Source: DATGLG01 sp035294245
GTDB lineage: Bacteria > Pseudomonadota > Alphaproteobacteria > JACZXZ01
Assembly (NCBI GenBank): GCA_035294245.1
Contig: DATGLG010000033.1
Coordinates: forward strand, 107,037 to 171,036
Direction: 5' to 3'
DNA: 64,000 nt
Shown piece by piece: positions 1-14,451 of the stretch. The position numbers were made by a program, and so were the translations under genes. The notes below the pieces were generated by a model. The model saw only the letters and a list, made by a program, of their open reading frames with translations, was not told the origin of the DNA and searched no databases. Within the stretch, counting starts at the first letter, position 1, and each line of letters begins with the position of its first letter.

Positions 1-810
1 GCGCCCGCGCGCGCGGCTCGCCGGGAGGCGGCCGCCGGCGGCGCGCCGGACGCCGCGATCGAGCTTCACGGCCTCATCCGCCGCTACGGCAGCCTGCGCG
101 TCCTCGAGAATATCGATGTCCGCGCCAACCCGGGCGAGCTCCTGAGCCTGGTCGGGCCGAACGGGGCGGGGAAGACGACGCTCATCCGCTGTATCAGCGA
201 CGGCAATGAGCGCACTGCCGGCAAGGTCGTGATCAACGGCCACGATATCGGCCGGCTGCCGCCGCAGCGATGCGTCCGCTTCGGCATCGGGCGCAAGTTC
301 CAGACAGCCAACGTGTTCGAGAGCCTGACGGTCTCGGAATGCCTGCGAATCGCGCGCATGCGGCTGGAGCCGCCGTCCCTCTGGCGCTGCACGACCGCTC
401 TCGACGTTCCCGAGGCGGCCTTCCAGGTTGTCGCGTCGACCGGCCTCGGCGACCAGCTCGCATCCGAGGTCAGGTTTCTCTCCCACGGCATGAAGCAGGC
501 GCTCGAGCTTGCCATGGTGCTGGCGTTGGAGCCGAGCGTGCTTCTGCTGGACGAGCCGACGGCGGGCCTGACCAAGCCCGAGCGGAAGTTGATCGGCGAC
601 ATCCTCGTCGAGCTCGCCGCCCGTCACGGCTTGTGCATCCTGCTGATCGAGCACGATCTCGATTTTGTCCGCGACATCAGCTCGCGAGTCATCGTTCTGC
701 ATCAGGGGCGCATCGCGCTCGACGGAACCGTCCGGGAGGTCGTCGAGTCCGAGCTGGTCAGGACGATCTACACGGGCGCTGCGCACACAGGCCTGGAGGG
801 GCGACCATGA
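1..810 (+). CDS. ABC transporter ATP-binding protein, LivG/UrtD type (5' end outside window)
   Basis: ATPase subunit of a branched-chain amino acid/urea/amide importer, acting on the cytoplasmic face. The frame is open from base 1 and has no convincing start in the window, so the gene is cut. Walker A (GPNGAGKTT) is near base 150, Walker B with its glutamate (LLLDEPTAGLT) near base 540, and the switch His is in LLIEHDLDFV. The signature reads LSHGM instead of LSGGQ; LSHGQ is typical of urea-type UrtD ATPases. The Ala/Arg-rich stretch before the ATPase domain could be a linker from a fused permease, which cannot be tested here. It overlaps the next gene by ATGA, so the two are translationally coupled. 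Confidence 0.9.
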   Translation, partial: APARAARREAAAGGAPDAAIELHGLIRRYGSLRVLENIDVRANPGELLSLVGPNGAGKTTLIRCISDGNERTAGKVVINGHDIGRLPPQRCVRFGIGRKFQTANVFESLTVSECLRIARMRLEPPSLWRCTTALDVPEAAFQVVASTGLGDQLASEVRFLSHGMKQALELAMVLALEPSVLLLDEPTAGLTKPERKLIGDILVELAARHGLCILLIEHDLDFVRDISSRVIVLHQGRIALDGTVREVVESELVRTIYTGAAHTGLEGRP

Positions 811-1520
811 GCCGGCCGCCTCCGGCGCTCGAGGTCGCGCGGGTCAGCAGCGGCTATGGCGAGGCGCTCGTCATCCGCGACATCGAGCTCGCGCTTGAGC
901 CCGGCGAGATCTTCGCCATCCTCGGCAAGAACGGGATGGGAAAGACGACGCTCCTCAAGACCATCATGGGCTTCCTAGCGGCGCGGGGCGGCGCGATTCG
1001 CGTCTTCGGCGAGGAGATAACCGGACTGCCGCCCTATCGCATCGCGCGCAAGGCGATCGCCTATAGCCCCCAGGAGCAGGCGCTGTTCCAGGATCTCTCG
1101 GTCGTCGACAATTTACGCCTGGGATTGGCGGACGAGCGGCTGCTCGAGGACGGCCTGGAGCGGGTCGGCCGCTTCTTCCCCTTTCTACTGGAGCGCCGTC
1201 GCCAGCGGGCGGGGACGCTGAGCGGCGGTGAGCAGAAGATGCTGCTCGTCGCGCGCGCCCTGATGTCTCGGCCGCGGCTGATGCTGGTGGACGAGATCAC
1301 CGAAGGGCTGCAGCCGTCGGTCATACAGAAGGTTGCCGACGTGCTGCGCGCCGAGCGCACCGCATCGAATGTCGCCGTCCTCTTGATCGAGCAGAACGTT
1401 CGCTTCGCGCTTGCCGTCGCCGATCGCTATGCCGTGCTCAAGCGCGGCGAGATCGTTGACAGCGGGCGCATCGGCGACCCCGATGCCGAAGCGCGGATCG
1501 ACGAGCATCTGAGCATGTAG
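807..1520 (+). CDS. ABC transporter ATP-binding protein, LivF/UrtE type
   Basis: Second ATPase of the same importer, 237 residues, the usual length for LivF/UrtE. Walker A is GKNGMGKTT (about residue 39), the signature is LSGGEQKM, and Walker B runs into DEITEGLQPSVI. The EGLQPS(V/I)I ending is characteristic of the UrtE/LivF group. The ATG lies inside the upstream stop (ATGA), which fixes the start. Together with the hydrolases just downstream, the likely cargo is an amide, urea-like or amino-acid-derived compound; the permeases and binding protein must lie upstream of the window. Substrate is inference. Confidence 0.92.
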   Translation: MSRPPPALEVARVSSGYGEALVIRDIELALEPGEIFAILGKNGMGKTTLLKTIMGFLAARGGAIRVFGEEITGLPPYRIARKAIAYSPQEQALFQDLSVVDNLRLGLADERLLEDGLERVGRFFPFLLERRRQRAGTLSGGEQKMLLVARALMSRPRLMLVDEITEGLQPSVIQKVADVLRAERTASNVAVLLIEQNVRFALAVADRYAVLKRGEIVDSGRIGDPDAEARIDEHLSM

Positions 1521-1543
1521 CCGGACCGGTGGGTTTTCAACGA

Positions 1544-2281
1544 ATGCAGCTCAACACCTTCTCGATCGTCGCCCGTTGTCCGCGAAGCGGCATGCTCGGA
1601 GTCGCCGTGAGCACCGCCGTGCCGGCCGTCGGCGCCCTTTGCCCCTACGTCAAGACCGGAGTCGGCGCCGTCTCCACGCAATCTTGGGTCAACCCCTACC
1701 TTGCGATCGATGCGCTGCGCCTGATGGAGGCGGGGCTCGAGGCTTCCGCGGCGCTCGATCGCGTGCTCGCCGACGACGATGCGAAGGGCTTGCGCCAGAT
1801 CGGCGTCGTCGATGCGGCCGGCCGGAGCGTCGCCTGGACGGGTGGCGGCTGCACGCCTTGGCATGGTCACATCACCGAGCGCGACGTCGCGATACAGGGA
1901 AACATGCTGGTGGGGGAGGCGACCCTCTCCGCCATGGCCGAAGCCTTCCGGCGCAGCGAGTCCCTCGACCTCGCCGAGCGGCTCCTGCTCGCGCTCGAGG
2001 CCGGGCAGGCCGCCGGCGGCGACAAGCGCGGCAAGCAATCCGCTGCCTTGCGGGTCCACCATACGGAGGACTATCCATGGCTCGACCTTCGCGTCGACGA
2101 GCATCGCTACCCCGTCGCCGAGCTCCGCCGCGTCTACACGATCGCTCGGCTGCAATTGCTGCCCTTCGTCGAAGGCATGCCCAAGCGGGGCGCTGCGGCC
2201 GGAGCGCTCCCCGGGCCCGTCGAGGACATGCTGCTGACTCCGCCGCCGTTCCGCCCGGGCGGCGGCGGATCGGCGCCGTGA
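1544..2281 (+). CDS. DUF1028 family protein
   Basis: About 245 residues. The N-terminus (NTFSIVARCPRSGMLGVAVS), the GAVSTQ motif and the later QGNMLVG motif are the conserved landmarks of DUF1028, a family predicted to have an Ntn-hydrolase-like fold but with no firmly established reaction. The ATG at 1544 puts the conserved TFSIVA block at residue 5 and is preferred; a GTG at 1529 is also in frame. DUF1028 genes are often found with amidases and Liv-type transporters, as here, which suggests a role in processing an amide or peptide-like compound. Function is inference. Confidence 0.85.
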   Translation: MQLNTFSIVARCPRSGMLGVAVSTAVPAVGALCPYVKTGVGAVSTQSWVNPYLAIDALRLMEAGLEASAALDRVLADDDAKGLRQIGVVDAAGRSVAWTGGGCTPWHGHITERDVAIQGNMLVGEATLSAMAEAFRRSESLDLAERLLLALEAGQAAGGDKRGKQSAALRVHHTEDYPWLDLRVDEHRYPVAELRRVYTIARLQLLPFVEGMPKRGAAAGALPGPVEDMLLTPPPFRPGGGGSAP

Positions 2282-2341
2282 GCGCAAGGTACGGAGCGGA
2301 AGATGAATCATCCGCCGTCCGCCAAGCCAGGAGATGAGGCG

Positions 2342-2551
2342 ATGAGGACGCCGAATTCCGAGACCCCTCTCGATCCCTACACGGATATCCTGGGGATCGA
2401 CCTTCCACCCGAGCGACTCGCCGAGAATCTTCGGTCGTTCGGTGACATCCTTCGGGCGCTGCGGAAATTGCGGGCGCTCGATCTGACCGAGGTGCATCCC
2501 GCGGTCGTCTTCGATCCGCTTTGCGGCGATCGCGGCTCGTCCGAGGCATGA
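2342..2551 (+). CDS. AtzG-like (DUF4089) small amidase subunit
   Basis: A 69-residue protein with the DUF4089 pattern: a 'lgidLPPERLAENLRSF' helix and a C-terminal 'hPAVVFDP' segment. In 1-carboxybiuret hydrolase the AtzG subunit of this family wraps around the AtzE amidase and is needed for its stability. AGGAG lies 8 bases before the ATG at 2342, which I prefer; an upstream ATG at 2303 in the same frame would add 13 residues. The stop overlaps the start of the amidase (ATGA), the expected arrangement for an AtzG/AtzE pair. Confidence 0.8.
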   Translation: MRTPNSETPLDPYTDILGIDLPPERLAENLRSFGDILRALRKLRALDLTEVHPAVVFDPLCGDRGSSEA

Positions 2552-3942
2552 GCGCCGAGCTTCCATTCCGGCCCATCGAGGCGCTCGCCCTCGAGCTGCG
2601 CACCGGCCGAGTTTCTCCGGTCGCGCTGACGGAGTCGGTGCTGAGCCGGATCGAGCGCCACGACGCAACCCTGCAGAGCTACGTGCATGTCGCGGCCGAT
2701 GCCATCGCCGCAGCACGGGAGGCCGAGCGGGAGATTCGCGACGGGAGCTGGCGCGGGCCTCTTCACGGCATTCCCGTCGCCGTCAAGGACAACTATCTCA
2801 CGCGCGATATGCCGACGACGGCGGGGACGACGGCGCCCGGCATCTCGTTTCCGCGGGTCGATTCTGTGGCGGCGGCCCGGCTGCGCCAGGCGGGCGCGAT
2901 CCTTATCGGCAAGACGCGGACCCATGAGTTCGCCTGGGGGACGGTGACGCCGCCGACCCGCAACCCCTGGGATGTGAGCCGCGTGCCAGGCGGCTCGAGC
3001 GGCGGCTCGGCGGCCGCGGTCGCCGCCGGCCTTGGCGTAGCGGGACTCGGCTCCGATACCGGCGGATCGATCCGCATACCCGCCAGCCTCTGCGGCATCG
3101 TGGGCCTCAAGGCGACGTTCGGCCGCATCAGCAGGGCGGGCGTGGTGCCCCATAGCTGGTCGCTCGACCATGCCGGGCCGCTCACCCGCACGGTCGCCGA
3201 CGCCGCCATCATGCTCAATGTCCTGGCCGGCTTCGATCCCGTCGATCCAGCCTGCCAGGACCGCCCGGTGCCCGACTATACAGCAGCCTTGGGACAGCCC
3301 ATCCGCGGGCTCCGCATCGGGGTCTGCCGGAACCACTTCTTCGGGCGCAACCAGGCGGATGTCGAGCGAGCGGTCGAGCAGGCGATCGCCGACCTTGCCG
3401 ATGCGGGCGCGCACATTCGCGATATCGAGATCCCAAACCTCGAATACGGCCTTGGCGCGATTTTCGCCATCGAGCTGTCGTCCTCGACGGCCTATCATGA
3501 CGCCTCGCTCCGCGCCGGCCGCGCGCGACACTTCCAGCCGGACGTCCGCAAGCTCGTGGAGCTCGGCCGCTTCGTCACCGGGCCGGACTACCTGAAGGCG
3601 GAGCAGTTCCGTCGCGTCCTGATCAGGGATTTTCGCAAGCTCTTCCGGGATGTCGATGCGATCATTGGTCCCACGACTCCGCTGACCGCCTGGAAGGTCG
3701 GCGACTGGACGGTCGAGGTCGCAGGCGGCCCGGAGAGCGTGCTGGCCGCATCCTGGCGCCTGACCTATCCCTATAATCTGACGGGCATGCCGGCGATCTC
3801 GCTGCCTTGCGGCTTCGATCGCGACGGCCTTCCCATTGGTCTGCAGATCGCGGGACGGCCCTTCGACGAGATGACGGTCCTGCGCGTCGCCCATGCCTAC
3901 GAGCAGGCGCATGAATGGAAGGAGCGGCTGCCGTGCGTGTGA
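2548..3942 (+). CDS. amidase (AtzE-like, amidase signature family)
   Basis: A 464-residue amidase-signature hydrolase of linear amides. The Ser-cisSer-Lys triad is visible: Lys80 in VAVKDN, the cis-Ser in PGGSSGGS (residues 147-154), and the nucleophile Ser174 in GSDTGGSIRIP. Length and layout match AtzE/GatA-like amidases. The ATG at 2548 overlaps the AtzG-like stop; a TTG further upstream is in frame but would ignore this coupling. The partner subunit suggests a 1-carboxybiuret hydrolase-like enzyme, but the amidase family is promiscuous and the true substrate is unknown. Confidence 0.92.
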   Translation: MSAELPFRPIEALALELRTGRVSPVALTESVLSRIERHDATLQSYVHVAADAIAAAREAEREIRDGSWRGPLHGIPVAVKDNYLTRDMPTTAGTTAPGISFPRVDSVAAARLRQAGAILIGKTRTHEFAWGTVTPPTRNPWDVSRVPGGSSGGSAAAVAAGLGVAGLGSDTGGSIRIPASLCGIVGLKATFGRISRAGVVPHSWSLDHAGPLTRTVADAAIMLNVLAGFDPVDPACQDRPVPDYTAALGQPIRGLRIGVCRNHFFGRNQADVERAVEQAIADLADAGAHIRDIEIPNLEYGLGAIFAIELSSSTAYHDASLRAGRARHFQPDVRKLVELGRFVTGPDYLKAEQFRRVLIRDFRKLFRDVDAIIGPTTPLTAWKVGDWTVEVAGGPESVLAASWRLTYPYNLTGMPAISLPCGFDRDGLPIGLQIAGRPFDEMTVLRVAHAYEQAHEWKERLPCV

Positions 3943-4007
3943 CGCTTCGAGAGGCGCGTCGCGGCACCGCGCCCTTCATCCCACCCTTCGCCATTTGAGG
4001 CCGCTTG

Positions 4008-4892
4008 ATGTCGACAGCCCCGCAAGCCATGGAGAGCAAGATCCGCGTCGCCTGCCTTCAGATGGAGCCGCGGATCGGCGAGAAGCGCGACAACATCGCG
4101 CACAGCCTGGCGATGATCGACGAGGCCGCCGCGGCCGGCGCCAACCTCGTCGTCCTGCCCGAGCTATGCAGCAGCGGCTATGTCTTCGCGACCCGGAACG
4201 AGGCCTTCGAGCTGGCCGAGCCTGTCCCTGACGGCGAAGCGACCCGGGCCTGGATGGATGCGGCGGCGCGCCACGGTCTTCATATCGTCGCGGGGATCGC
4301 CGAGCGCTGCGGCGCCGCGCTCTTCAACAGCGCCGTCGTGGTGGGGCCGCAGGGCTTCATCGGCACCTATCGCAAGAATCATCTGTGGGGAGCCGAGAAC
4401 CTGTTCTTCGAGCCGGGCGATCTGGGAGTCCCCGTGTTCCACACCGCCATCGGCCGGATCGCAGCGGCGATCTGCTACGATATCTGGTTTCCCGAGATTT
4501 TCCGGCTCGCGGCGCTCCAGGGTGCCGACATCCTCTGCGTCCCCACCAACTGGGTGCCGATGCCGGAGCAGCCCGCAACGCAACTCGTGATGGCCAATAT
4601 CCTGGCGATGAGCGGGGCTCATTCGAACGCCATGTTCGTCGCGGCGGCGGATCGCATCGGCGAGGAGCGCGGCCAGCGCTTCATCGGCCGGAGCCTCATC
4701 GTGGGCCACACCGGCTGGCCCGTCGCGGGGCCGGCGAGCGCCGATCGCGAGGAGATCCTCATCGCCGAGGTCAACCTGTCGGATGCGCGCCGCCGGCGGC
4801 ACTGGACCGATTTCAATCATGTTCTGCGCGACCGCCGGACCGATCTCTATGCGGAGATGCTCGGCGCCGACGCCCGGCGCGGCTGGTACTGA
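4008..4892 (+). CDS. carbon-nitrogen hydrolase (nitrilase superfamily)
   Basis: A 294-residue nitrilase-superfamily amidohydrolase. The Glu-Lys-Cys triad is clear: Glu52 in LPELCSSGY, Lys123 in YRKNHLWGAE, and the nucleophile Cys156 in AAICYDIWFPE. It lies 65 bases after the amidase on the same strand and probably belongs to the same operon, acting after or beside it to release ammonia or a carboxylic acid. The family covers aliphatic amidases, N-carbamoylases and omega-amidases. The Trp-Gly-Ala-Glu segment after Lys123 and the FPEIFR block do not decide between them. Confidence 0.9.
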   Translation: MSTAPQAMESKIRVACLQMEPRIGEKRDNIAHSLAMIDEAAAAGANLVVLPELCSSGYVFATRNEAFELAEPVPDGEATRAWMDAAARHGLHIVAGIAERCGAALFNSAVVVGPQGFIGTYRKNHLWGAENLFFEPGDLGVPVFHTAIGRIAAAICYDIWFPEIFRLAALQGADILCVPTNWVPMPEQPATQLVMANILAMSGAHSNAMFVAAADRIGEERGQRFIGRSLIVGHTGWPVAGPASADREEILIAEVNLSDARRRRHWTDFNHVLRDRRTDLYAEMLGADARRGWY

Positions 4893-4989
4893 TCCTCGTT
4901 GTCGCGCAGAGAAGCTTGATCGCCGATCGCGCGGATCGGTCGCATGCCATTCGTCTACACGGATCGAACGCGCGCCCCTCAAATCGGCT

Positions 4990-5036
4990 AAAATTGGAAA
5001 CGGTTTCTCGCCATGTTCCGCCGAAAATTGGAAACG
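4990..5036. repeat. 13-bp direct repeat in an AT-rich patch beside the tRNA 3' end
   Basis: AAAATTGGAAACG occurs at 4990-5002 and 5024-5036, a 34-base period. The first copy is followed by GTTTC (GAAACGGTTTC, near-palindromic). The gap 4893-5071 holds no gene, and this patch is much richer in A+T than its surroundings. It lies on the 3' side of the tRNA, where integrative elements usually insert, but no integrase is in view. Confidence 0.55.
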
Positions 5037-5071
5037 AATTTTGGACGAGCTCTGTAAGCCCTTGTTTCGAA

Positions 5072-5148
5072 TGGTGGGCCCGGCAGGACTCGAACCTGCG
5101 ACAACACCGTTATGAGCGGCGCGTTCTGACCAGCTGAACTACGGGCCC
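5072..5148 (-). tRNA. tRNA, anticodon CAU (tRNA-Ile2 or elongator Met)
   Basis: A 77-nt cloverleaf on the minus strand with encoded CCA. The acceptor stem GGGCCCG pairs with CGGGCCC; the D-stem is GTTC/GAAC; the anticodon arm is CGCCG-CTCATAA-CGGTG; the T-arm is GCAGG-TTCGAGT-CCTGC. The anticodon is CAU. The lack of an initiator-type mismatch at position 1-72 excludes initiator Met. The body resembles isoleucine tRNAs whose CAU is modified by TilS to read AUA, so tRNA-Ile2 is favoured, but elongator Met cannot be excluded by eye. Confidence 0.9.
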
Positions 5149-5232
5149 GGACTCGGATGCCAGAGGTCGGATATCAGAGGCCAGAAAGACGCACGCGTCC
5201 ACTGACATCTGTCATCCGTAATCCGACATCCG

Positions 5233-7293
<2,061 letters not shown>

Positions 7294-7365
7294 GCGCCCT
7301 CGCCCCCTGATCGCATAAACACGATGCGAGCGGCGACGTTCCCCGTCCCAGGGGAACGCTGCCCC

Positions 7366-9210
7366 TCATCCAAGCTTTGAATCTGGCGTTTCCTCCCGGT
7401 CGATGATCCTGGCGCGCTCCAGATCGGAAGCTCTCTGGCGCCGCCGCGCATCGAACCGGGTCAAGCTCTCTTCGGTCACGTCCTCGGCGAGCTCGCGTTC
7501 CGCTTCATCCTGGTCGAGCCTGGCGCCCCGCTGAAGCAGAAGCGCGTAGCTGTGCCGCCACTCCTCGGCCGCCGCCTCGATCGCTCGGGCGGGGTGGGCG
7601 AAGGGTGCTGCGACATAGACCTCCTTCACCAAGATGCGGTCGAGAACACCCCGGAATCCAAGGCCCTTTAAGTGGTTTTCCAAAGCACCGGAGTCAATAT
7701 CCGGCTGAGCGGCCCAGGTCTTTAAAATTGCCTGCCGCAGATTGTCAAGGTCGCGATTCGCCGGCACCAGCGGCGGCACCAGGCTGGCGACGGCCTCCTC
7801 GAGGCCGTCCAGGAGGGCGGGATGGTTGATCAGCGCCGCCAGCAGCCCCTGGTAGCAGCGCAGCTCGAGGATCTCCACGTCCCGCGGCCCGAGAAGCCCG
7901 GCCGGAGGACCCGGGGGCGCCGCCGCGCGCCCCTTCGCCTTGGCGCCTCTGCGAAACCGCTGCCAATAGCGCTGCCGGAGGTCCCAGGCATAGCTGTCGC
8001 GGATCTTGGGGTCCTGGATGCGCTTGGCGACCGCCGCGATGCGCTCCTCGAAGCGGGCGCGCCGCTCGGGGGTGTCCGCCGGATGCGCCGCCACCTCCAG
8101 CTCCCAGACGAGGTCGATGAGCGGGCGCGCGCCCTCGAGGATCTCCCGCATCGCGGCAACCCCCTGGCGCTGGATCAGGGTGTCGGGGTCCTCGCCGGCG
8201 GGAAGGGTGACGAAGCGCAGGGACTTGCCCGGCTTGAGGAGCGGCAGCGCCCGCTCGGCCGCGCGCGCCGCGGCACGCTGTCCGGCGGCGTCGCCGTCGA
8301 AGCAGAGGATGGGCTCGTCGACAAGCCGCCACAATTCGCCGAGCTGCGCCTCGGTCAAGGCGGTGCCGAGGGGGGCGACCGCGATGCCGAAGCCCGCCTG
8401 ATGCAGGGCGATCACGTCCATATAGCCTTCGACGACGACGAGCCGGCCCTCCTCGGCGGCACCCCGGCGGGCATGGGCCAGGCCATAGAGCATGCGGCCC
8501 TTATGGAAGAGCTCGCCCTCGCGGGAGTTGAGGTATTTGGGCGTGCCCTCGCCGAGCACGCGGCCCCCGAAGGCGACGATGCGGCCGCGCCCGTCGGCGA
8601 TCGGGAAGATGACGCGGCCGCGGAAATAATCATAGGTCTCCTGGCGCTCGGCGTTGCGGCCGAGGAGTCCCGCCTCGAGCAGCAGCGCCTCGTCATAGCC
8701 CTCGCGCAAGAGATGCGCCTTGAGAGCGTTGCCCTGGGACGCGAAGCCCAGGCGGAAGCGCGCGATGGTGACGTCGTCGAGGCCCCGGCGGCGGAGATAG
8801 TCGAGGGCCTCGCGCCCGGCGCCGCCTTGAAGCTGCGTCTCGTAGAAGGCGCAGGCGCTCTCGAGGGCCGTCGCCAGGGTCTTCGCCTTCTCGGCGCGGG
8901 CGCGCTCCTGGGGCGAGGATTGGGGGACCGCGAGCCCGGCCTCGGCAGCCAGGCGCTCGACCGCCTCGGGAAAGCTCAGGCTCTCGCTCCGCATCACGAA
9001 GCCGATCACGTCGCCATGGGCGCCGCAACCGAAGCAATGGAAGAAGCCCTTCTCCTCGTTGACCCAGAAGGAGGGCGTCTTCTCGCTGTGGAAGGGGCAA
9101 AGCCCCGCGTGCTCGCGCCCCTTGCGCTGAAGCTTGACGCGCCGCGAGATCACCTCGACGAGGCCAAGCCGGCCCCGCAGCTCGTCAAGGAATTGTGGTG
9201 ACAAGGCCAT
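7366..9210 (-). CDS. dnaG: DNA primase DnaG
   Basis: A 614-residue primase that synthesises RNA primers at the replication fork. The N-terminal CHC2 zinc finger has Cys38, His41, Cys59 and Cys62 (CPFH...CFGC). The TOPRIM core has the acidic motif VVVEGYMDVIAL and the downstream FDGDAAGQRAA. The C-terminal part, which binds DnaB helicase, is less conserved. It sits between a GatB/YqeY protein and rpoD, a typical macromolecular-synthesis arrangement without rpsU, as in many alphaproteobacteria. Confidence 0.98.
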   Translation of the reverse strand: MALSPQFLDELRGRLGLVEVISRRVKLQRKGREHAGLCPFHSEKTPSFWVNEEKGFFHCFGCGAHGDVIGFVMRSESLSFPEAVERLAAEAGLAVPQSSPQERARAEKAKTLATALESACAFYETQLQGGAGREALDYLRRRGLDDVTIARFRLGFASQGNALKAHLLREGYDEALLLEAGLLGRNAERQETYDYFRGRVIFPIADGRGRIVAFGGRVLGEGTPKYLNSREGELFHKGRMLYGLAHARRGAAEEGRLVVVEGYMDVIALHQAGFGIAVAPLGTALTEAQLGELWRLVDEPILCFDGDAAGQRAAARAAERALPLLKPGKSLRFVTLPAGEDPDTLIQRQGVAAMREILEGARPLIDLVWELEVAAHPADTPERRARFEERIAAVAKRIQDPKIRDSYAWDLRQRYWQRFRRGAKAKGRAAAPPGPPAGLLGPRDVEILELRCYQGLLAALINHPALLDGLEEAVASLVPPLVPANRDLDNLRQAILKTWAAQPDIDSGALENHLKGLGFRGVLDRILVKEVYVAAPFAHPARAIEAAAEEWRHSYALLLQRGARLDQDEAERELAEDVTEESLTRFDARRRQRASDLERARIIDREETPDSKLG

Positions 9211-9295
9211 CAGGCCGAACCCGCCCGCAAACCGACGTCCCCCTCATGCCGGATGGCGTCCACGCGCGCGGGCGCCGCCCGCGCCGCCGCCCGGC

Positions 9296-9751
9296 TCAGC
9301 CCAGCTGCGCCTTGACGATGCCGCTCGCCTTGGCGAAGTCCATGGTCCCGGCGTGGCGCTCCTTGAGCCTGGCCATGACCTTGCCCATGTCCTTGACGCT
9401 GCTCGCGCCGACCTCGCCGATCGCCGCCTTGACCGCCGCCTCCAGCTCGGCCCCGGAAAGCTGGCGCGGCATGAAGGATTCGATCACCGCGATCTCGTCC
9501 TTCTCCTTCTGCGCGAGCTCGTGCCGCCCGCCCTTCTCGTAGAGCTCGATGCTCTCGCGGCGCTGCTTGATCATGCCCTGCATCATCTGCAGCATCTCGT
9601 CATCGCCGATCCCGCTCATATTGCCCTTGGCGCGCGCCTCGATGTCGCGCTCCTTGAGCTTGGCGATGATGAGGCGCACCGCGGAGACGGTGCGGTCGTC
9701 CCTGGCCTTCATCGCTGTCTTGAGCGCGTCGGTGAGGCGTGAGCGGAGCAT
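9296..9751 (-). CDS. GatB/YqeY domain-containing protein
   Basis: A 151-residue protein of the YqeY family, which resembles the C-terminal tRNA-binding tail of the amidotransferase subunit GatB. Its landmarks are SAVRLIIAKLKE near the N-terminus, the central RRESIELYEKGGR, and the final MGKVMARLKERHAGTMDFAKASGIVKAQL. Its exact cellular role is not settled. It is transcribed with dnaG (85 bases apart) and faces carA across a 226-base divergent region. Confidence 0.93.
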   Translation of the reverse strand: MLRSRLTDALKTAMKARDDRTVSAVRLIIAKLKERDIEARAKGNMSGIGDDEMLQMMQGMIKQRRESIELYEKGGRHELAQKEKDEIAVIESFMPRQLSGAELEAAVKAAIGEVGASSVKDMGKVMARLKERHAGTMDFAKASGIVKAQLG

Positions 9752-9866
9752 GATGGGGCAGTCGCGCGGCCGGAAAGTTTCAACCTACTCGAAAACGCGC
9801 CGAAGCGCAATCGGGAATATGGCGATAAGGGGTTGAATTTTCAGTCAATTTTTCTCAACGCGCGGC

Positions 9867-9895
9867 TTGACGGCGGCATGCGCTTTGCTTATGTA
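9867..9895 (+). promoter_or_regulatory. putative sigma-70 promoter of carAB
   Basis: TTGACG (9867-9872), a 17-base spacer, then TATGTA (9890-9895), about 80 bases before the carA start and inside the divergent yqeY/carA gap. The -35 is strong and the spacing ideal; the -10 is only moderate. No arginine or pyrimidine operator could be recognised. Confidence 0.5.
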
Positions 9896-9977
9896 AGCCG
9901 CGACCCGCGGGGATCATGCGCGGCAGAGACACGACCGCCGCCGCGCCGCTTGACGCCCAGGCTTAAGGATCATCGCC

Positions 9978-11199
9978 ATGTCGAACGAACGGCCGACGCC
10001 CGCAGCCTCGCGCCTGCCTGCCGGCCCGCCCGCGCACGAAGGCGCCGTCGCGCCGCGGCGGCCTGCGCCGCCAGGCGCCACCGCCGTGCTGGCGCTCGCG
10101 GACGGCACGCTTCTCTGGGGCAGCGGCATCGGCGCGCGCGGCCGCGTCGCCGGCGAGATCTGCTTCAACACCTCGATCACCGGCTATGAGGAGATCCTGA
10201 CCGATCCCTCCTATGCCGGCCAGATCATCACCTTCACCTTCCCCCATATCGGCAATGTCGGGGCCAACCCCGAGGATGTGGAGACGACGACGCCGGCGGC
10301 GCGCGGCCTCATCATCCGCGACGACATCACCGAGCCGAGCAATTGGCGCGCCACGCAGCACCTCGACGGCTGGCTGCGCTCCCATGGGCTCGTGGGCCTC
10401 GCCGGCATCGACACGCGGGAATTGACCCGCCGCCTCCGCGAGAGCGGGGCCGCCAATGGCGTGCTCTGCCACGCCGCCGACGGCAAGTTCGAGGCCGAGG
10501 CCCTCATCGCCGAGGCCGCCGCCTGGCCGGGGCTCGAGGGCATGGACCTCGCCAAGGAGGTGACCTGCCGCCAGACTTATCACTGGGACGAGACGCGCTG
10601 GTCGCTCGGCACCGGCTATGGACGGCAACTGGCGCCCGTCCACAATGTCGTCGCCGTCGATTACGGCGCCAAGCGCAACATCCTGCGCTGCCTCGCCTCG
10701 GCCGGCTGCCGCGTCACCGTGGTGCCGGCGACCACGAGTGCCGAGGCCATCCTCCGTCTCAAGCCCGACGGCGTCTTCCTCTCCAACGGCCCGGGCGATC
10801 CCGCCGCCACCGCCGAATACGCGGTGCCGGCCATCAAGCAGCTCTTCGCCGCGGGCATTCCCGTCTTCGGCATCTGCCTCGGCCATCAGCTGATGGCGCT
10901 CGCCCTCGGCGCCCGCACCGAGAAGATGCATCACGGCCATCGCGGCGCCAACCACCCGGTCAAGGACCTGGAGACGGGCAAGGTCGAGATTACCAGCCAG
11001 AACCACGGCTTCGTGGTGGTCGAGGAGTCGCTTCCCCCGGGGACCGCGGCGACGCACCGCTCCCTCTTCGACGGCTCCCTCGAGGGCTTCAAGGTGACGG
11101 ACAAGCCCATCTTCGCCGTGCAGTACCATCCCGAGGCCTCGCCCGGCCCGCGCGACAGCCATTATCTCTTCGAGCGCTTCGTCAAGATGATGGGCGAGC

Positions 11200-11207
<8 letters not shown>
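9978..11207 (+). CDS. carA: carbamoyl-phosphate synthase small subunit
   Basis: Glutaminase subunit (409 residues) that takes ammonia from glutamine for carbamoyl phosphate, the precursor of arginine and pyrimidines. The N-terminal CPSase domain contains FNTSITGYEEILTDPSY. The class I GATase domain has Cys300 (FGICLGHQ) with His384 and Glu386 (QYHPEASPGP). The first 35 residues are a Pro/Ala-rich extension not usual in the family, so a later start is possible, but no later Met precedes the conserved region. Its last 8 bases overlap carB. Confidence 0.97.

Positions 11208-14451
<3,244 letters not shown>

Noticed and set aside
4385..5137. Frames running through the end of the nitrilase gene into the tRNA, ending with a WARQDSNLRQ-like peptide
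   Set aside because: This peptide is the familiar translation of a tRNA T-arm region ('GGGCCCGGCAGGACTCGAACC'); not a gene.
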